A stretch of DNA of 64,000 bases from Rossellomorea vietnamensis (GCF_025398035.1 NZ_CP104558.1:2956501-3020500), one strand, 5' to 3'. Positions 7,152-15,715 are shown, counted from the stretch's first letter. The notes: generated by a model from the letters alone, not told the origin. Numbers and translations are program-made.

Positions 7152-7499
7152 TTAATTGAAAGGTGTCGGACTGATTTCAAGGGCAACGGCGAGTTTCCCG
7201 TCCCCGCCATGTCCAGCAAGCAGGAGGCGCCCCTGTTCATCGAATTCATAATGAGTCAGGCCCTCGGCATAGATCCAGCCGAGTTCGATTTTCAGGCCGA
7301 CACGGTAAGGTCCGTCCCCGATGATTTTTCCGTGCTCATAGTTCACTTTTGCGTTGCGTATATAGGCTCCCGCGGAGAAGAAGCCTTCATTGAAGTGTGA
7401 AGCATAGGCTCCATTGGTGGTTTCTAAATGTATATAAACGTCCTGACGGGCAAGCTGGGTGATGATTCCCTGCACATCGGCAATCTTGATCGGTTCCAT
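7152..7499 (-). CDS. yojF: YojF family protein (DUF1806)
   Basis: A 115-residue cytosolic protein of the YojF family, conserved upstream of bshB2 in many Bacilli. Visible features are an N-terminal helix (IKIADVQGIITQLARQDVYI) and a beta-rich remainder with IRNAKVNYEHGKIIGDGPYR. Biochemical role is unknown; constant pairing with bshB2 suggests a link to bacillithiol or to the same deacetylase. An AGGAGGAAAAAG ribosome site precedes the start. Confidence 0.88.
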   Translation of the reverse strand: MEPIKIADVQGIITQLARQDVYIHLETTNGAYASHFNEGFFSAGAYIRNAKVNYEHGKIIGDGPYRVGLKIELGWIYAEGLTHYEFDEQGRLLLAGHGGDGKLAVALEISPTPFN

Positions 7500-7614
7500 T
7501 CTTTTTCCTCCTTAAATACAGAAAAGACTCATAACCATTATGTACTATCTTACTAAAATTCATGAGTGATTGCGAAAAGTATGATTGAGGAGCAGGGGGG
7601 ATTCGTGACAATAG

Positions 7615-7627
7615 AGGTCCGTCCCTC
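7615..7627 (+). repeat. Dispersed repeat AGGTCCGTCCCTC, copy 1
   Basis: Exact 13-bp copy next to the pdxK terminator. Other copies are at 23562, 24748, 24793, 24812, 25873 (12 bp), 28055, 59633 and 63880. Confidence 0.9.
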
Positions 7628-7670
7628 AAAAAAAGTGCCAGGCACGAAAGGGTTGATTCGTGCCTGGCAC
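7628..7670 (-). terminator. Terminator of pdxK built from a GTGCCAGGCAC repeat
   Basis: A perfect 14-bp stem (GTGCCAGGCACGAA, 8-base loop, TTCGTGCCTGGCAC) followed on the minus strand by seven T. A copy of AGGTCCGTCCCTC abuts it at 7615-7627. Confidence 0.88.
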
Positions 7671-7685
7671 CTGGCCGGGAAAGAA

Positions 7686-8489
7686 TTATTTATTGAAGCG
7701 GTTGTAGGCTCCGTGCATGACGGGTCCAACGTATTCGTTCAGTTTGAAGCCGTGTTTGATGGCGGCTGTGACGAATGTTTTGGCGTTTGTGACGGCTTCC
7801 TTCACGTCTTGTCCATTGGCAAGGTTTGCGGTGATGGCTGCTGCGAACGTGCATCCAGCCCCGTGGTTATACGTCGTTTCCACTTTTTCTTCTTCAAGCA
7901 GGGTGAATTCATTCCCGTCAAAGAATAGATCCAGTGCTTTATCGTGCTTTAATTGCTTTCCGCCTTTGATGACAACGTTTTTCGCTCCCAGGTCGTGAAT
8001 CTTCTTGGCTGCTTCTTTCATTTCATCAATTGTTTTGATCGGACCCGTCTGAGCAAGCTGACCAGCTTCAAACAGGTTAGGCGTTACAACGGTCGCACGC
8101 TGCAAGAGATGTTCCCTCATGGCGTCAGTGGTTTCAGGGTGGAGGACTTCATCCTCGCCTTTACATACCATGACGGGGTCAATGACCACTTTATTTAATC
8201 CGAATGCATCGATTTTTTTCGCTGCCAGTTCGATGATCTCAACGGTACCGAGCATACCTGTCTTCATGGCATCCACTCCGACAGACAGGACCGTTTCCAA
8301 TTGTGCTTCCAGTGTATCGATGGACAATGGATGGACGTTGTGGTGCCAGTGATTGTTCGGGTCCATGGTCACAACGGTCGTGAGAGCTGTCATACCATAT
8401 ACGCCGTGCTCCTGGAACGTTTTAAGGTCGGCTTGGATCCCGGCGCCTCCGCTTGTGTCGGATCCGGCAATTGTAAGTGTTTTTTTCAT
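7686..8489 (-). CDS. pdxK: Pyridoxine/pyridoxal (hydroxymethylpyrimidine-type) kinase
   Basis: Ribokinase-fold vitamin kinase (267 aa). N-terminal TIAGSDTSGGAGIQADLKTF and C-terminal YNHGAGCTFAAAITANLA (with catalytic GAGCTF) are the ThiD/PdxK signatures. The GMTALTTVVTMDPNNHW block matches B. subtilis PdxK, which phosphorylates pyridoxine, pyridoxal and pyridoxamine; HMP kinase activity is the alternative. ATG at 8489 has AGGAGG nine bases upstream. Single gene with its own hairpin terminator. Confidence 0.87.
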   Translation of the reverse strand: MKKTLTIAGSDTSGGAGIQADLKTFQEHGVYGMTALTTVVTMDPNNHWHHNVHPLSIDTLEAQLETVLSVGVDAMKTGMLGTVEIIELAAKKIDAFGLNKVVIDPVMVCKGEDEVLHPETTDAMREHLLQRATVVTPNLFEAGQLAQTGPIKTIDEMKEAAKKIHDLGAKNVVIKGGKQLKHDKALDLFFDGNEFTLLEEEKVETTYNHGAGCTFAAAITANLANGQDVKEAVTNAKTFVTAAIKHGFKLNEYVGPVMHGAYNRFNK

Positions 8490-8587
8490 GGCTGCATTCC
8501 TCCTGTGATTTCGTTTCATTGTAAAAGTCTGACTAAAGAATATAATATCGGACGGTTAAATACAAATCCTTTTGACTATGGATGACG

Positions 8588-8634
8588 ACAAAAAAGACGC
8601 CGGATGAAAATCCATCGACGTCTTTACGGTAGCT
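8588..8634 (-). terminator. Terminator of the general stress gene
   Basis: Minus strand AAAGACGTCGATGG pairs with CCGGCGTCTTTTTT, ending in six T. Confidence 0.75.
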
Positions 8635-8645
8635 GTCAGGCCAAC

Positions 8646-8996
8646 TTAGAAAGGTTTCGCATTATTATTCGTTGCTTCCTTGGAAGCCACGATGACAAGC
8701 TTGCCTTTATCAAGTTCTTCCTCATAAGCATCGGCTTCTGCCTGATTCATCCCTACGGACTTCATTTTCGAACGCAGTTCATCTCCGCGGCTGTTGAACA
8801 TATTCCCCATGGATTCCAGGATTCCCTGCTCCTTGATACCGGTTGATTCCGTATTTGTTGCCTCGGTGATGTGTTTAGAGCGATGCTTGTCATGAGCGAA
8901 TACGTAAATATCATCTTTCGTATAGCCTTCACTGGTGAACATGTCAATTTCCTTTTTAGCTTCTACTGCATTTTCAACTGTTTGAACCTTGTACAT
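8646..8996 (-). CDS. General stress protein 17M/YflT family
   Basis: A 116-residue cytosolic stress protein. The N-terminal GSP17M domain is MYKVQTVENAVEAKKEIDMF with the following TKDDIYVFAHD, the ferredoxin-like fold shared by YflT-type proteins. The C-terminal part carries the LVIVAS strand. Family members belong to the SigB general stress regulon; the SigB-like promoter directly upstream supports this. Start ATG at 8996 follows GGAGG by eight bases. Biochemical function unknown. Confidence 0.88.
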   Translation of the reverse strand: MYKVQTVENAVEAKKEIDMFTSEGYTKDDIYVFAHDKHRSKHITEATNTESTGIKEQGILESMGNMFNSRGDELRSKMKSVGMNQAEADAYEEELDKGKLVIVASKEATNNNAKPF

Positions 8997-9033
8997 GATC
9001 ATTACCTCCGTGTTTTTATGTCTTGTCCCTTCT

Positions 9034-9058
9034 TTTCCCGGTAGGATTAACTTCAAAC
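9034..9058 (-). promoter_or_regulatory. SigB-type promoter of the general stress gene
   Basis: Minus strand GTTTGA, 13-base spacer, GGGAAA, matching GTTTAA-N13/15-GGGTAT, 38 bases before the start codon. Confidence 0.7.
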
Positions 9059-9138
9059 TTTCCAAAATATAGAAGTAGAATAATTGTTTCCAAGATTCTA
9101 CATTATTTCCTATAATAGAAGAGAGGAAGGTGAAGGAT

Positions 9139-9888
9139 TTGACAAGTCAATATAAGAAAATACAAGAAATGGAAGAGATTTTGGCGGATTTGAAGGCGAC
9201 TGAAAGACAAACAGGTGCCTCTTTGGCCATTGAAAATAGAAGCAGCAGGCGTCGGGGATTGACCAACACACTCCTGACTTTTTGGAAAAGGAGAGTTGTA
9301 CTCTTTCTATTGGTGTTCTTGCTGGTGGTGGGAGGAGCAGCGATAGGGATCTATTCCTTATTATCGGGCTCTACTTTTACAGAAGAAAAGGGTTCATTTG
9401 TAGAACGGATTCAAGAGATGAGTTCACTGGCTACGGCTCAAGGATTTGTGAAAGCTGTGATCGAGCAGGAAGATAATCAATTATTCGGGAAAGAAATCAA
9501 TGCGGACCTCCCGGGTACGAAACGGAAGCTTCTGATGGTGGTGCCCGGGACTGTTCTTGCAGGGGTCGATTTACAAGGAATTGATGAGAAGGATATAGTA
9601 GTAGATGAAGAGAAGAAAGAAATTCAATTAACACTTCCCCGCGCTGAAATCCTTCAGGAACCGTCGATCGATACGGACAATATTAAAACTTTCTCCGTAG
9701 AAGGGATCTTCCGGAATGATGTGGATTGGAATGAAGGGTTTGCCCTTGCGGAAGTGGCGAAGGATCAAATCAGTCAGGAAGCGATCGATCAGGGGATCCT
9801 TTCAGCGGCTGAAAAAAATGCTGAAAAGTCATTGAAGGGATTCTTTGAGCAATTAGGGTACGATGTGACGATTGAATTTCAAAACTAG
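9139..9888 (+). CDS. DUF4230 membrane protein
   Basis: A 249-residue membrane-anchored protein. A cytosolic N-terminal coil (to about 50), one membrane helix (VVLFLLVFLLVVGGAAIGIY, about 57-77), then an outside DUF4230 domain with KRKLLMVVPGTVLAGVDL and IQLTLPRAEILQ. The function of DUF4230 is unknown. TTG at 9139 is preferred because AAGGTGA lies five bases before it; GTG at 9130 is in frame but too near AGAGG. It precedes ung with 15 bases between. Confidence 0.82.
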   Translation: MTSQYKKIQEMEEILADLKATERQTGASLAIENRSSRRRGLTNTLLTFWKRRVVLFLLVFLLVVGGAAIGIYSLLSGSTFTEEKGSFVERIQEMSSLATAQGFVKAVIEQEDNQLFGKEINADLPGTKRKLLMVVPGTVLAGVDLQGIDEKDIVVDEEKKEIQLTLPRAEILQEPSIDTDNIKTFSVEGIFRNDVDWNEGFALAEVAKDQISQEAIDQGILSAAEKNAEKSLKGFFEQLGYDVTIEFQN

Positions 9889-9903
9889 AAAGGGTGTCTT
9901 GGA

Positions 9904-10575
9904 GTGTCGGCGATTTTTCAAAATGATTGGGCACACGTTCTGGAAGATGAACTTCAGAAGGAGTACTACCGGGATTTACGGGAATGGCTGAAAGGCGAGT
10001 ATCAAACGAACGTCACTCATCCACCCATGCACGATATTTTTAATGCTTTTCACTATACAGCCTATAAGGACGTAAAAGTTGTCTTATTGGGGCAGGATCC
10101 TTATCATGGAGCAAATCAGGCAGAGGGGTTGAGCTTTTCAGTGAAAAAAGGGGTGAAAATCCCTCCCTCCCTGCGAAATATGTACAAAGAGCTTCACGAT
10201 GACGTGGGATGTCCGATTCCCGAACATGGCTCATTGGTGAAATGGGCTGAACAGGGTGTCCTCCTTTTAAATACCGTGCTTACCGTCGGGGACGGCCAAG
10301 CCCATTCCCATCGAGGGAAGGGGTGGGAACGATTCACCGATCGAGTCATTTCCTTATTGAATGAACGGGAGAAGCCGGTGGTGTTTTTGCTGTGGGGGAA
10401 GCCTGCCCAGGCAAAGCAGTCGTTAATTGATTCTTCCAGGCACTACATCGTCACGGCTCCCCATCCAAGCCCGTTATCGGCCCACCGCGGTTTCTTTGGA
10501 AGCAGACCGTATTCAAAGACGAACGGGTATCTTCGTGAACAGGGAATGGAAGCGATCGACTGGTGTATAGAGTAG
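9904..10575 (+). CDS. ung: Uracil-DNA glycosylase
   Basis: Family 1 uracil-DNA glycosylase (223 aa), removing uracil from DNA at the start of base excision repair. Catalytic GQDPYHG is at about residues 61-67 (Asp as general base), the uracil-binding pocket LLLNTVLTV at about 118-126 and [11 protein letters not shown] at about 187-197 is the DNA-intercalation loop. Length is typical. GTG start. Directly followed by a perfect parS site and a small Cys-containing protein gene. Confidence 0.97.
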   Translation: MSAIFQNDWAHVLEDELQKEYYRDLREWLKGEYQTNVTHPPMHDIFNAFHYTAYKDVKVVLLGQDPYHGANQAEGLSFSVKKGVKIPPSLRNMYKELHDDVGCPIPEHGSLVKWAEQGVLLLNTVLTVGDGQAHSHRGKGWERFTDRVISLLNEREKPVVFLLWGKPAQAKQSLIDSSRHYIVTAPHPSPLSAHRGFFGSRPYSKTNGYLREQGMEAIDWCIE

Positions 10576-10578
10576 CAA

Positions 10579-10594
10579 TGTTTCACGTGAAACA
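10579..10594. promoter_or_regulatory. parS site (ParB/Spo0J binding)
   Basis: TGTTTCACGTGAAACA is a perfect 16-bp palindrome and an exact match to TGTTNCACGTGAAACA, four bases after the ung stop codon. ParB-Spo0J loads here and recruits SMC for origin-region segregation. Confidence 0.93.
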
Positions 10595-10611
10595 GTGAAG
10601 GAGGAAGCTTT

Positions 10612-10788
10612 GTGAAAAAGGAAGAAAGGATTAACTGTTTTCAATGTCAGTATTTTTATACCACATGGGAGCAGGCTCATCCGCGGGGATGTAAGGGCTA
10701 CGGATTTAAGACAAAGGCGATGCCTTCCCTTGTGGTTTTTCAATCCTCCGGGAGTCCATGCATGAAATTCAAGGCAAAACAAAGATGA
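10612..10788 (+). CDS. Small Cys-containing protein (58 aa)
   Basis: A short gene after ung and parS with GTG start at 10612 and ribosome site AAGGAGGAAGC. It holds CFQC (residues 9-12) plus Cys27 and Cys50, which could make a small metal-binding fold, and KGYGFKTKAMPS. Bacillus genomes often carry such a gene beside ung; I cannot name a function. The good ribosome site and operon position argue that it is real. Confidence 0.75.
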   Translation: MKKEERINCFQCQYFYTTWEQAHPRGCKGYGFKTKAMPSLVVFQSSGSPCMKFKAKQR

Positions 10789-10862
10789 TATTTGCGAAAT
10801 CCTTCAATAAGAATTAGGATAAAGACGTACATACTGGAGACCTTGTGGAAGGAGTAATCAAT

Positions 10863-11156
10863 GTGAATATCCCACATCAATCATTAATCAAGAAAATCGA
10901 ACATGAACTCGGTAAAGCGAAGTCTGCTGAAAAGTCCCAGCAGATCCGTGAGCATGTTTATTCAATAAAAGCACTATGTGAAGTATTGCTGGAGGAGAAC
11001 AACGGGGCATCCGCTCAAAGCACGTTTTCCCAACCTCAGCAAACCATGCCGTATTTCCAGGAATCACAGCCGGTTCAGAAGCCCGTTTCCATTCAGAAGG
11101 AAGAGCCTCTCGAAACGGATGACGGAGCCAATGGCAATTCGTTATTTGACTTTTAA
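10863..11156 (+). CDS. ywdI: YwdI family protein
   Basis: A 97-residue protein of the B. subtilis YwdI type, in the same place after ung. The N-terminal half is helical (LIKKIEHELGKAKSAEKSQQ, IREHVYSIKALCEVLLEE), the C-terminal half is a Gln/Pro-rich flexible tail ending in SLFDF. GTG at 10863 is chosen because GGAAGGAG lies eight bases upstream. Function unknown. It precedes ywdK by 15 bases, probably one transcript. Confidence 0.82.
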   Translation: MNIPHQSLIKKIEHELGKAKSAEKSQQIREHVYSIKALCEVLLEENNGASAQSTFSQPQQTMPYFQESQPVQKPVSIQKEEPLETDDGANGNSLFDF

Positions 11157-11171
11157 CCTAGGAGGATAAAC

Positions 11172-11543
11172 ATGAAAACATTTATCATTATCGGTGCCAT
11201 CAACGCCTTTTTATCCGTGGCACTTGGAGCTTTCGGTGCCCACGCATTGGAAGGGAAGATTTCACAGAAGTACATTGATACGTGGAATACAGGGGTCCTT
11301 TATCAAATGTTCCATGCGATCGGGATCATCATCGTCGGAGTGCTGATGGGGAATGTCACGCCGACATCGCTGCTTTCCTGGTCAGGCTGGCTGATGCTGA
11401 TTGGAACGATTCTTTTCTCTGGAAGCCTTTATGTACTGAGCATCTCAGGAGTGAAGATCCTTGGGGCGATCACCCCGCTTGGAGGAGTCAGCTTCCTCGT
11501 CGCCTGGGTACTCTTGATCGTATTCGCAGCGAAAACGTTATAA
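11172..11543 (+). CDS. ywdK: DUF423 membrane protein YwdK
   Basis: A 123-residue protein with four membrane helices. The DUF423 signature is present: N-terminal GAFGAHALEGK and YQMFHAIG, C-terminal ITPLGGVSFLVAWVLL. Function is unknown. It is the last gene of the ung-ywdI-ywdK string, with ribosome site TAGGAGGATAA, and shares a terminator with the convergent gerQ. Confidence 0.92.
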   Translation: MKTFIIIGAINAFLSVALGAFGAHALEGKISQKYIDTWNTGVLYQMFHAIGIIIVGVLMGNVTPTSLLSWSGWLMLIGTILFSGSLYVLSISGVKILGAITPLGGVSFLVAWVLLIVFAAKTL

Positions 11544-11545
11544 AC

Positions 11546-11595
11546 AAAAAAGATACCCTGTCAGGAAGAGGATTTCCTGACAGGGTATTTTTTTA
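11546..11595. terminator. Shared terminator between ywdK and gerQ
   Basis: Perfect 15-bp stem ATACCCTGTCAGGAA/TTCCTGACAGGGTAT with T runs on both strands. Confidence 0.92.
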
Positions 11596-12066
11596 GCGTT
11601 GGGAATAGCTTTGCATGGAGCCTCCCGCACCGTATGGATATTCATACTCGATTTCTTCATCAAATGTGATGTAATCAAGATAAATCATCGGAATGAGGTA
11701 CCGTGTACCGGTTTGCGGGTCGCTCAGGATAAGGTGATCCCGGCCGGCGGCTTCAATGATCCCCTTGAACACCTTCGCATTCCATTCCTTATTGTTTTCA
11801 AACGTCGTATAAACCGTTGCGACTTTTCCTTTATTCAACCTGAGAATATTCTCGATATACGACTCTTCAATCGGAAGCATTCCCGGAACATTTTGAGAAG
11901 GCGCCGGGGCATTCGTAGGGGAAGGAATCTGATACCCTCCACCACCTTGACCTTGCTGCTGGGGATAGTATTGTCCCTGACCTTGCCCACCACCGTAATA
12001 CTGACCATAAGGATTATAAGCAGATTGATTATACCCCTGATACGGGTTTGATTGTTGGTTCGCCAA
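11593..12066 (-). CDS. gerQ: Spore coat protein GerQ
   Basis: Spore coat/germination protein (157 aa). The N-terminal 75 residues are Gln/Gly/Tyr/Pro-rich low complexity; the conserved domain follows (LPIEESYIENILRLNKGKVA, then LILSDPQTGTRYLIPMIYLDYITF). In B. subtilis GerQ is required to place CwlJ in the coat and is cross-linked by transglutaminase Tgl. Here it is directly downstream of cwlJ, so both partners come from one operon. Expected late mother-cell expression. Confidence 0.94.
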   Translation of the reverse strand: MANQQSNPYQGYNQSAYNPYGQYYGGGQGQGQYYPQQQGQGGGGYQIPSPTNAPAPSQNVPGMLPIEESYIENILRLNKGKVATVYTTFENNKEWNAKVFKGIIEAAGRDHLILSDPQTGTRYLIPMIYLDYITFDEEIEYEYPYGAGGSMQSYSQR

Positions 12067-12090
12067 ACCGAATACCTCCTTTAAGTAAGA

Positions 12091-12513
12091 TTAATATACT
12101 TTCGGACAATCACCTTGAGTGGGTTGATAGAAACAGTGGGATTTGAATCGCCCCGCATTGGACTGGTTATACCACTCGGCAGGGCAATTCCCGGCGGGCT
12201 TAAAGAACCAAAGGGAGTAAGATGCAGGGTGATATCTGCCGCCTTTAATGGTCTTCCGCGCCAAATCGATCTCTTTCTGCCGTGCCCGCTGATAAAAGTA
12301 GCTCTTCTGGGTGGCCTCGAATCCACCAGGGCTTTGAAACACCATGTCCTGAAGATTCGCCAGTTTCTTGAAGTCAAGGCAATCGGATCGAACCCGGTTC
12401 ACCCCGACGTTCCCTACCATCAGCATTCCCTGCTGTCCTTCACCCTCGGCCTCAGCCCTCATCAATCGAGCCAGGAGCTTCACTTCCTTCTCGTTATAAG
12501 GAATAACAGCCAT
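12091..12513 (-). CDS. cwlJ: Spore cortex-lytic hydrolase CwlJ
   Basis: Cell wall hydrolase of the Hydrolase_2/SleB family (140 aa, usual CwlJ length, no signal peptide). The core RLMRAEAEGEGQQGMLMVGN with NRVRSD holds the catalytic Glu; the C-terminal part is YSLWFFKPAGNCPAEW. CwlJ degrades spore cortex during germination, triggered by Ca-dipicolinate, and depends on GerQ, the next gene. A possible SigE-like element (ATA, 16 bases, CATAGACA) lies upstream but is weak. Confidence 0.94.
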   Translation of the reverse strand: MAVIPYNEKEVKLLARLMRAEAEGEGQQGMLMVGNVGVNRVRSDCLDFKKLANLQDMVFQSPGGFEATQKSYFYQRARQKEIDLARKTIKGGRYHPASYSLWFFKPAGNCPAEWYNQSNAGRFKSHCFYQPTQGDCPKVY

Positions 12514-12607
12514 CTTCCCACCTCACTTTAGGAGATGCTATGTCTCACTATTTCATGTCTATGTGGGGGGAGAAATATTTATTCATTTGTTTTATTGAGT
12601 GACCTCA

Positions 12608-12640
12608 TAAAAAAACGACAAGCCACAGGGACTTGTCGTT
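12608..12640 (-). terminator. Terminator of coproheme decarboxylase gene
   Basis: Minus strand ACGACAAG, nine-base loop, CTTGTCGT, then six or more T. Confidence 0.85.
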
Positions 12641-12650
12641 TGTCGATTAT

Positions 12651-13397
12651 TTAGTTCACGTGAAGGAATTTTGAGATAGCTTCTTCTTTTAATAGGTTTC
12701 CTACGTAGAAGGCACCGAATTCACCGAAGCGGGCGCTTACTTCGTCAAAACGCATTTCGTATACAAGCTTTTTGAACTGAAGCACGTCATCGGCGAATAG
12801 GGTGACACCCCATTCGTAATCATCGAAACCAACAGAACCCGTAATGATCTGTTTCACTTTGCCTGCGTATTGGCGGCCGATCATACCATGACTTCTCATC
12901 ATGTCACGACGCTCTTCCATCGGCAGCATGTACCAGTTATCATTCCCCTGACGACGCTTGTCCATCGGGTAGAAGCAGACATGATTCGCTTTCGGAAGAA
13001 TCGGGTAGATACGTTCCTGTACGTAAGGATTCTCGTAAGGGTCGCCTTCTGAAGGCATATAGTTACCAAGTTCCACTACAGAAACATATGAGAATGTCGG
13101 GATGGTGAACTCAGCGATTTTCAGCTTGTTGAATTCATTTTCCAACTCATTTAATTCTTCCATTGTCGGACGAAGGATCATCAGCATGAAGTCCGCTTTC
13201 TGCCCAACAATCGTGTAAAGGGCGTGACTTCCTTCTTTTGCATCCTGAGTGCTGTTCAATCGATCTAGGAAACGGTGGAATTCTGAAATCGCCGAGGCTC
13301 TTTCTTCACTCGGAAGCATCTTCCATGAAGTCCAGTCCATTGCGCGAAAATCATGCAGGGAATACCAACCATCTAATGTTTGTGCCGGTTCTGCCAA
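12651..13397 (-). CDS. hemQ: Coproheme decarboxylase (HemQ/ChdC)
   Basis: Chlorite-dismutase-fold enzyme (248 aa) that converts coproheme III to heme b using peroxide, the last step of the coproporphyrin-dependent pathway of Gram-positive bacteria. Marker block [20 protein letters not shown] carries the catalytic Tyr (first residue); proximal His is in [16 protein letters not shown] at 13397 is chosen because AAGGAG lies eight bases before it; GTG at 13406 would be too near. Monocistronic. Confidence 0.95.
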   Translation of the reverse strand: MAEPAQTLDGWYSLHDFRAMDWTSWKMLPSEERASAISEFHRFLDRLNSTQDAKEGSHALYTIVGQKADFMLMILRPTMEELNELENEFNKLKIAEFTIPTFSYVSVVELGNYMPSEGDPYENPYVQERIYPILPKANHVCFYPMDKRRQGNDNWYMLPMEERRDMMRSHGMIGRQYAGKVKQIITGSVGFDDYEWGVTLFADDVLQFKKLVYEMRFDEVSARFGEFGAFYVGNLLKEEAISKFLHVN

Positions 13398-13603
13398 CGT
13401 AATCACTCCTTAAAGTACTTTTTCCAACTTTACTATATCATAGTTTCACCCCAGAGTAAGAATACAAAACCCAATGTCGCTAAAATGGCACAAATGGTGG
13501 ATAGCAGGGGGATTTATGGAACACACTATCCTCGTAGATTGTCATACAGGCTTAGGATACTCACGGATTGGGTAAAAATTATTAGAAAACAAAGACTTTT
13601 AAG

Positions 13604-13619
13604 TTGAAACCGGTATCAT
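13604..13619. promoter_or_regulatory. CcpA cre site upstream of pta
   Basis: TTGAAACCGGTATCAT matches WTGNAANCGNWNNCAW at every defined position. Its centre is about 54 bases before the predicted start of transcription, a position typical of CcpA activation of pta and ackA. Confidence 0.8.
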
Positions 13620-13631
13620 TTCTCCTTTTCC

Positions 13632-13659
13632 TTGAATTCCTCTATGAGAAGAGTATTCT
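13632..13659 (+). promoter_or_regulatory. SigA-type promoter of pta
   Basis: TTGAAT, 16-base spacer, TATTCT, 13 bases downstream of the cre site. Confidence 0.65.
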
Positions 13660-13695
13660 AAGATTGGATATGTATAAATCAAGGAGGTTCCTCTA

Positions 13696-14667
13696 TTGAG
13701 CAACTTATTTACAACATTAACGGATAAAGTAAAAGGTAAAGAGTTAAAGATCGTTTTCCCTGAGGGGACAGACGAACGCATTCTGACAGCAGCATCCCGA
13801 TTGTCTGCTGACGGCATCCTGACACCGATCGTAGTCGGAAACGTGGATGAAGTGAACGCCAAAGCGGATGAGCTGGGTGTGAAGCTTGACGGTTGTGACG
13901 TTGTCGACCCTGCGTCATTTGCTGGCATGGACGAGCTTGTGAAAGCATTTGTGGAACGCCGCAAAGGAAAAGCGACTGAAGAAGATGCGAAGAAGATCCT
14001 CTTGGACGGCAACTACTTCGGTACGATGCTCGTTTACACCGGCCAGGCTCACGGACTTGTAAGCGGCGCAGCACACTCAACGGCTGATACGGTTCGCCCT
14101 GCCCTGCAGATCATCAAAACAAAAGAAGGCGTCCGTAAGACATCCGGTGTCTTCATTATGGTACGTGAAGACGAGAAGTATGTATTCGCTGACTGTGCGA
14201 TCAATATCACACCTGACAGCCAGGATCTAGCTGAAATCGCCATCGAAAGTGCGAAGACAGCTGATATGTTCGACATCGATCCACGCGTTGCGATGCTGAG
14301 CTTCTCGACAAAAGGATCGGCTAAATCCCCTGAAACGGAAAAAGTGGTAGAGGCCGTTTCTCTTGCGAAAGAAAAAGCACCGGAACTGACTGTCGACGGT
14401 GAATTCCAATTCGACGCTGCCTTCGTTCCATCCGTAGCCGAAAAGAAAGCACCAGGTGCCGACATCCAAGGGAATGCCAACGTATTCGTATTCCCAAGCC
14501 TTGAAGCAGGAAACATCGGGTACAAAATCGCTCAACGTTTAGGTAACTTCGAAGCAGTTGGCCCGATCCTTCAAGGACTGAACGCCCCTGTGAACGATCT
14601 TTCCCGTGGCTGTAACGAGGAAGATGTGTATAAGCTTGCATTGATTACGGCTGCTCAGGCGCTGTAA
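13696..14667 (+). CDS. pta: Phosphate acetyltransferase
   Basis: Converts acetyl-CoA and phosphate to acetyl phosphate and CoA in overflow metabolism (323 aa, usual short Bacillus form without the N-terminal DRTGG domain). Family blocks include FPEGTDERIL, GMVYTGQAHGLVSG-like GTMLVYTGQAHGLVSGAAHS, VFVFPSLEAGNIGYKIAQRL and PVNDLSRG. TTG start with AAGGAGG. It has its own promoter, cre site and terminator. No acetate kinase gene is in the window. Confidence 0.96.
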   Translation: MSNLFTTLTDKVKGKELKIVFPEGTDERILTAASRLSADGILTPIVVGNVDEVNAKADELGVKLDGCDVVDPASFAGMDELVKAFVERRKGKATEEDAKKILLDGNYFGTMLVYTGQAHGLVSGAAHSTADTVRPALQIIKTKEGVRKTSGVFIMVREDEKYVFADCAINITPDSQDLAEIAIESAKTADMFDIDPRVAMLSFSTKGSAKSPETEKVVEAVSLAKEKAPELTVDGEFQFDAAFVPSVAEKKAPGADIQGNANVFVFPSLEAGNIGYKIAQRLGNFEAVGPILQGLNAPVNDLSRGCNEEDVYKLALITAAQAL

Positions 14668-14685
14668 GGAGATAGATGTATCGGG

Positions 14686-14717
14686 AAACCGGATCCTTTA
14701 GGGGGTTCGGTTTTTTT
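14686..14717 (+). terminator. Terminator of pta
   Basis: AAACCGGATCC pairs with GGGGTTCGGTTT, then seven T. Confidence 0.85.
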
Positions 14718-14805
14718 GTGCCATAAGATTGTCCAACCCCTTTTCAGAAATCCTACCATTATGTGATATAATGAGCTCGCATGTTGTAAGTGAAGGAGAA
14801 GCGTT

Positions 14806-15648
14806 ATGGATAAGGAAAAAGCATATGCACTGCTCCGTCAAGATCGATGGAGAGTGATCGATCAATCAAGTTTGGGACCGATGTTCGGAGCCCTGCAGTC
14901 ATTTGCCATGGACGATACATTGTGCACGGTGATCGGAGCAGGTCAGTCTGATCCGACAGCACGCTCATGGGTCCATCACCAAACGGTTGTATTAGGTATT
15001 CAAGATACAAAGCTGCCGTTTCTTTCGGATGCCTTGGAGGTGCTGGAAGAAGAAGGCTATCGATATATTGTACGAAACTCCGGGGGCCTTGCGGTCGTAT
15101 TGGATGAGGGTGTACTGAATCTCTCATTGGTTTTCCCTGATTCTGAAAAAGGCATCGACATTAACCGTGGCTACGACGCTATGTGGCTGCTGGTAAAGGA
15201 TATGTTCAAGGAGTTTGAAGTGGAAATTGAAGCGAAGGAGATCACACAATCGTATTGTCCCGGCAGTTATGATCTCAGCATCAATGATCAGAAGTTTGCA
15301 GGAATCTCTCAGCGGAGGATCCGCAACGGGGTAGCTGTTCAGGTGTATCTTTGCGTCAGTGGGAGCGGTTCTGAGCGGGCGAAGCTGATCCAGCGTTTTT
15401 ATGAGACCGGACTGAAGGATGGAACGTCGAAGTTTACGTTCCCGACGATTGACCCTGAGGTGATGGCTTCTTTATCGGAGCTCTTGGGCGTCGAATTATC
15501 GATTCAAGATGTGATGCTCCGCTTCCTGCAGTCGTTGAAAGGATTCAGCGGCGAATTTTACAGCAGTGCCCTCCAGGGGGAAGAGTATGGGATGTACGAG
15601 ATGTATTATCAGAGGGTCTTGGATCGGAATGAGAAGGTGTTGGGGTAA
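14806..15648 (+). CDS. lipL: Octanoyl-[GcvH]:protein N-octanoyltransferase LipL
   Basis: Lipoate-protein ligase fold amidotransferase (280 aa) that moves octanoyl from GcvH to E2 subunits in Bacillus lipoate assembly. [20 protein letters not shown] is the substrate-binding loop; the catalytic Cys is in [12 protein letters not shown] (about residue 150), and [10 protein letters not shown] follows. Position between pta and rsfA is as for B. subtilis ywfL. A GGAGAAG ribosome site precedes the ATG. Confidence 0.92.
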   Translation: MDKEKAYALLRQDRWRVIDQSSLGPMFGALQSFAMDDTLCTVIGAGQSDPTARSWVHHQTVVLGIQDTKLPFLSDALEVLEEEGYRYIVRNSGGLAVVLDEGVLNLSLVFPDSEKGIDINRGYDAMWLLVKDMFKEFEVEIEAKEITQSYCPGSYDLSINDQKFAGISQRRIRNGVAVQVYLCVSGSGSERAKLIQRFYETGLKDGTSKFTFPTIDPEVMASLSELLGVELSIQDVMLRFLQSLKGFSGEFYSSALQGEEYGMYEMYYQRVLDRNEKVLG

Positions 15649-15655
15649 TGGGGAG

Positions 15656-15694
15656 AGCTGGACTTCTATGGAAATGGGAGGCCGGCTTTTTTTA
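15656..15694 (+). terminator. Terminator of lipL
   Basis: AGCTGG pairs with CCGGCT, followed by seven T. Confidence 0.65.
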
Positions 15695-15715
15695 TCCCGA
15701 CATCCCACCCCACGC

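Noticed and set aside
12656-12671. Possible second parS (GTTCACGTGAAG)
   Set aside because: Only the central TCACGTGA matches; flanks break the 16-bp consensus, and it lies at the coding end of hemQ.
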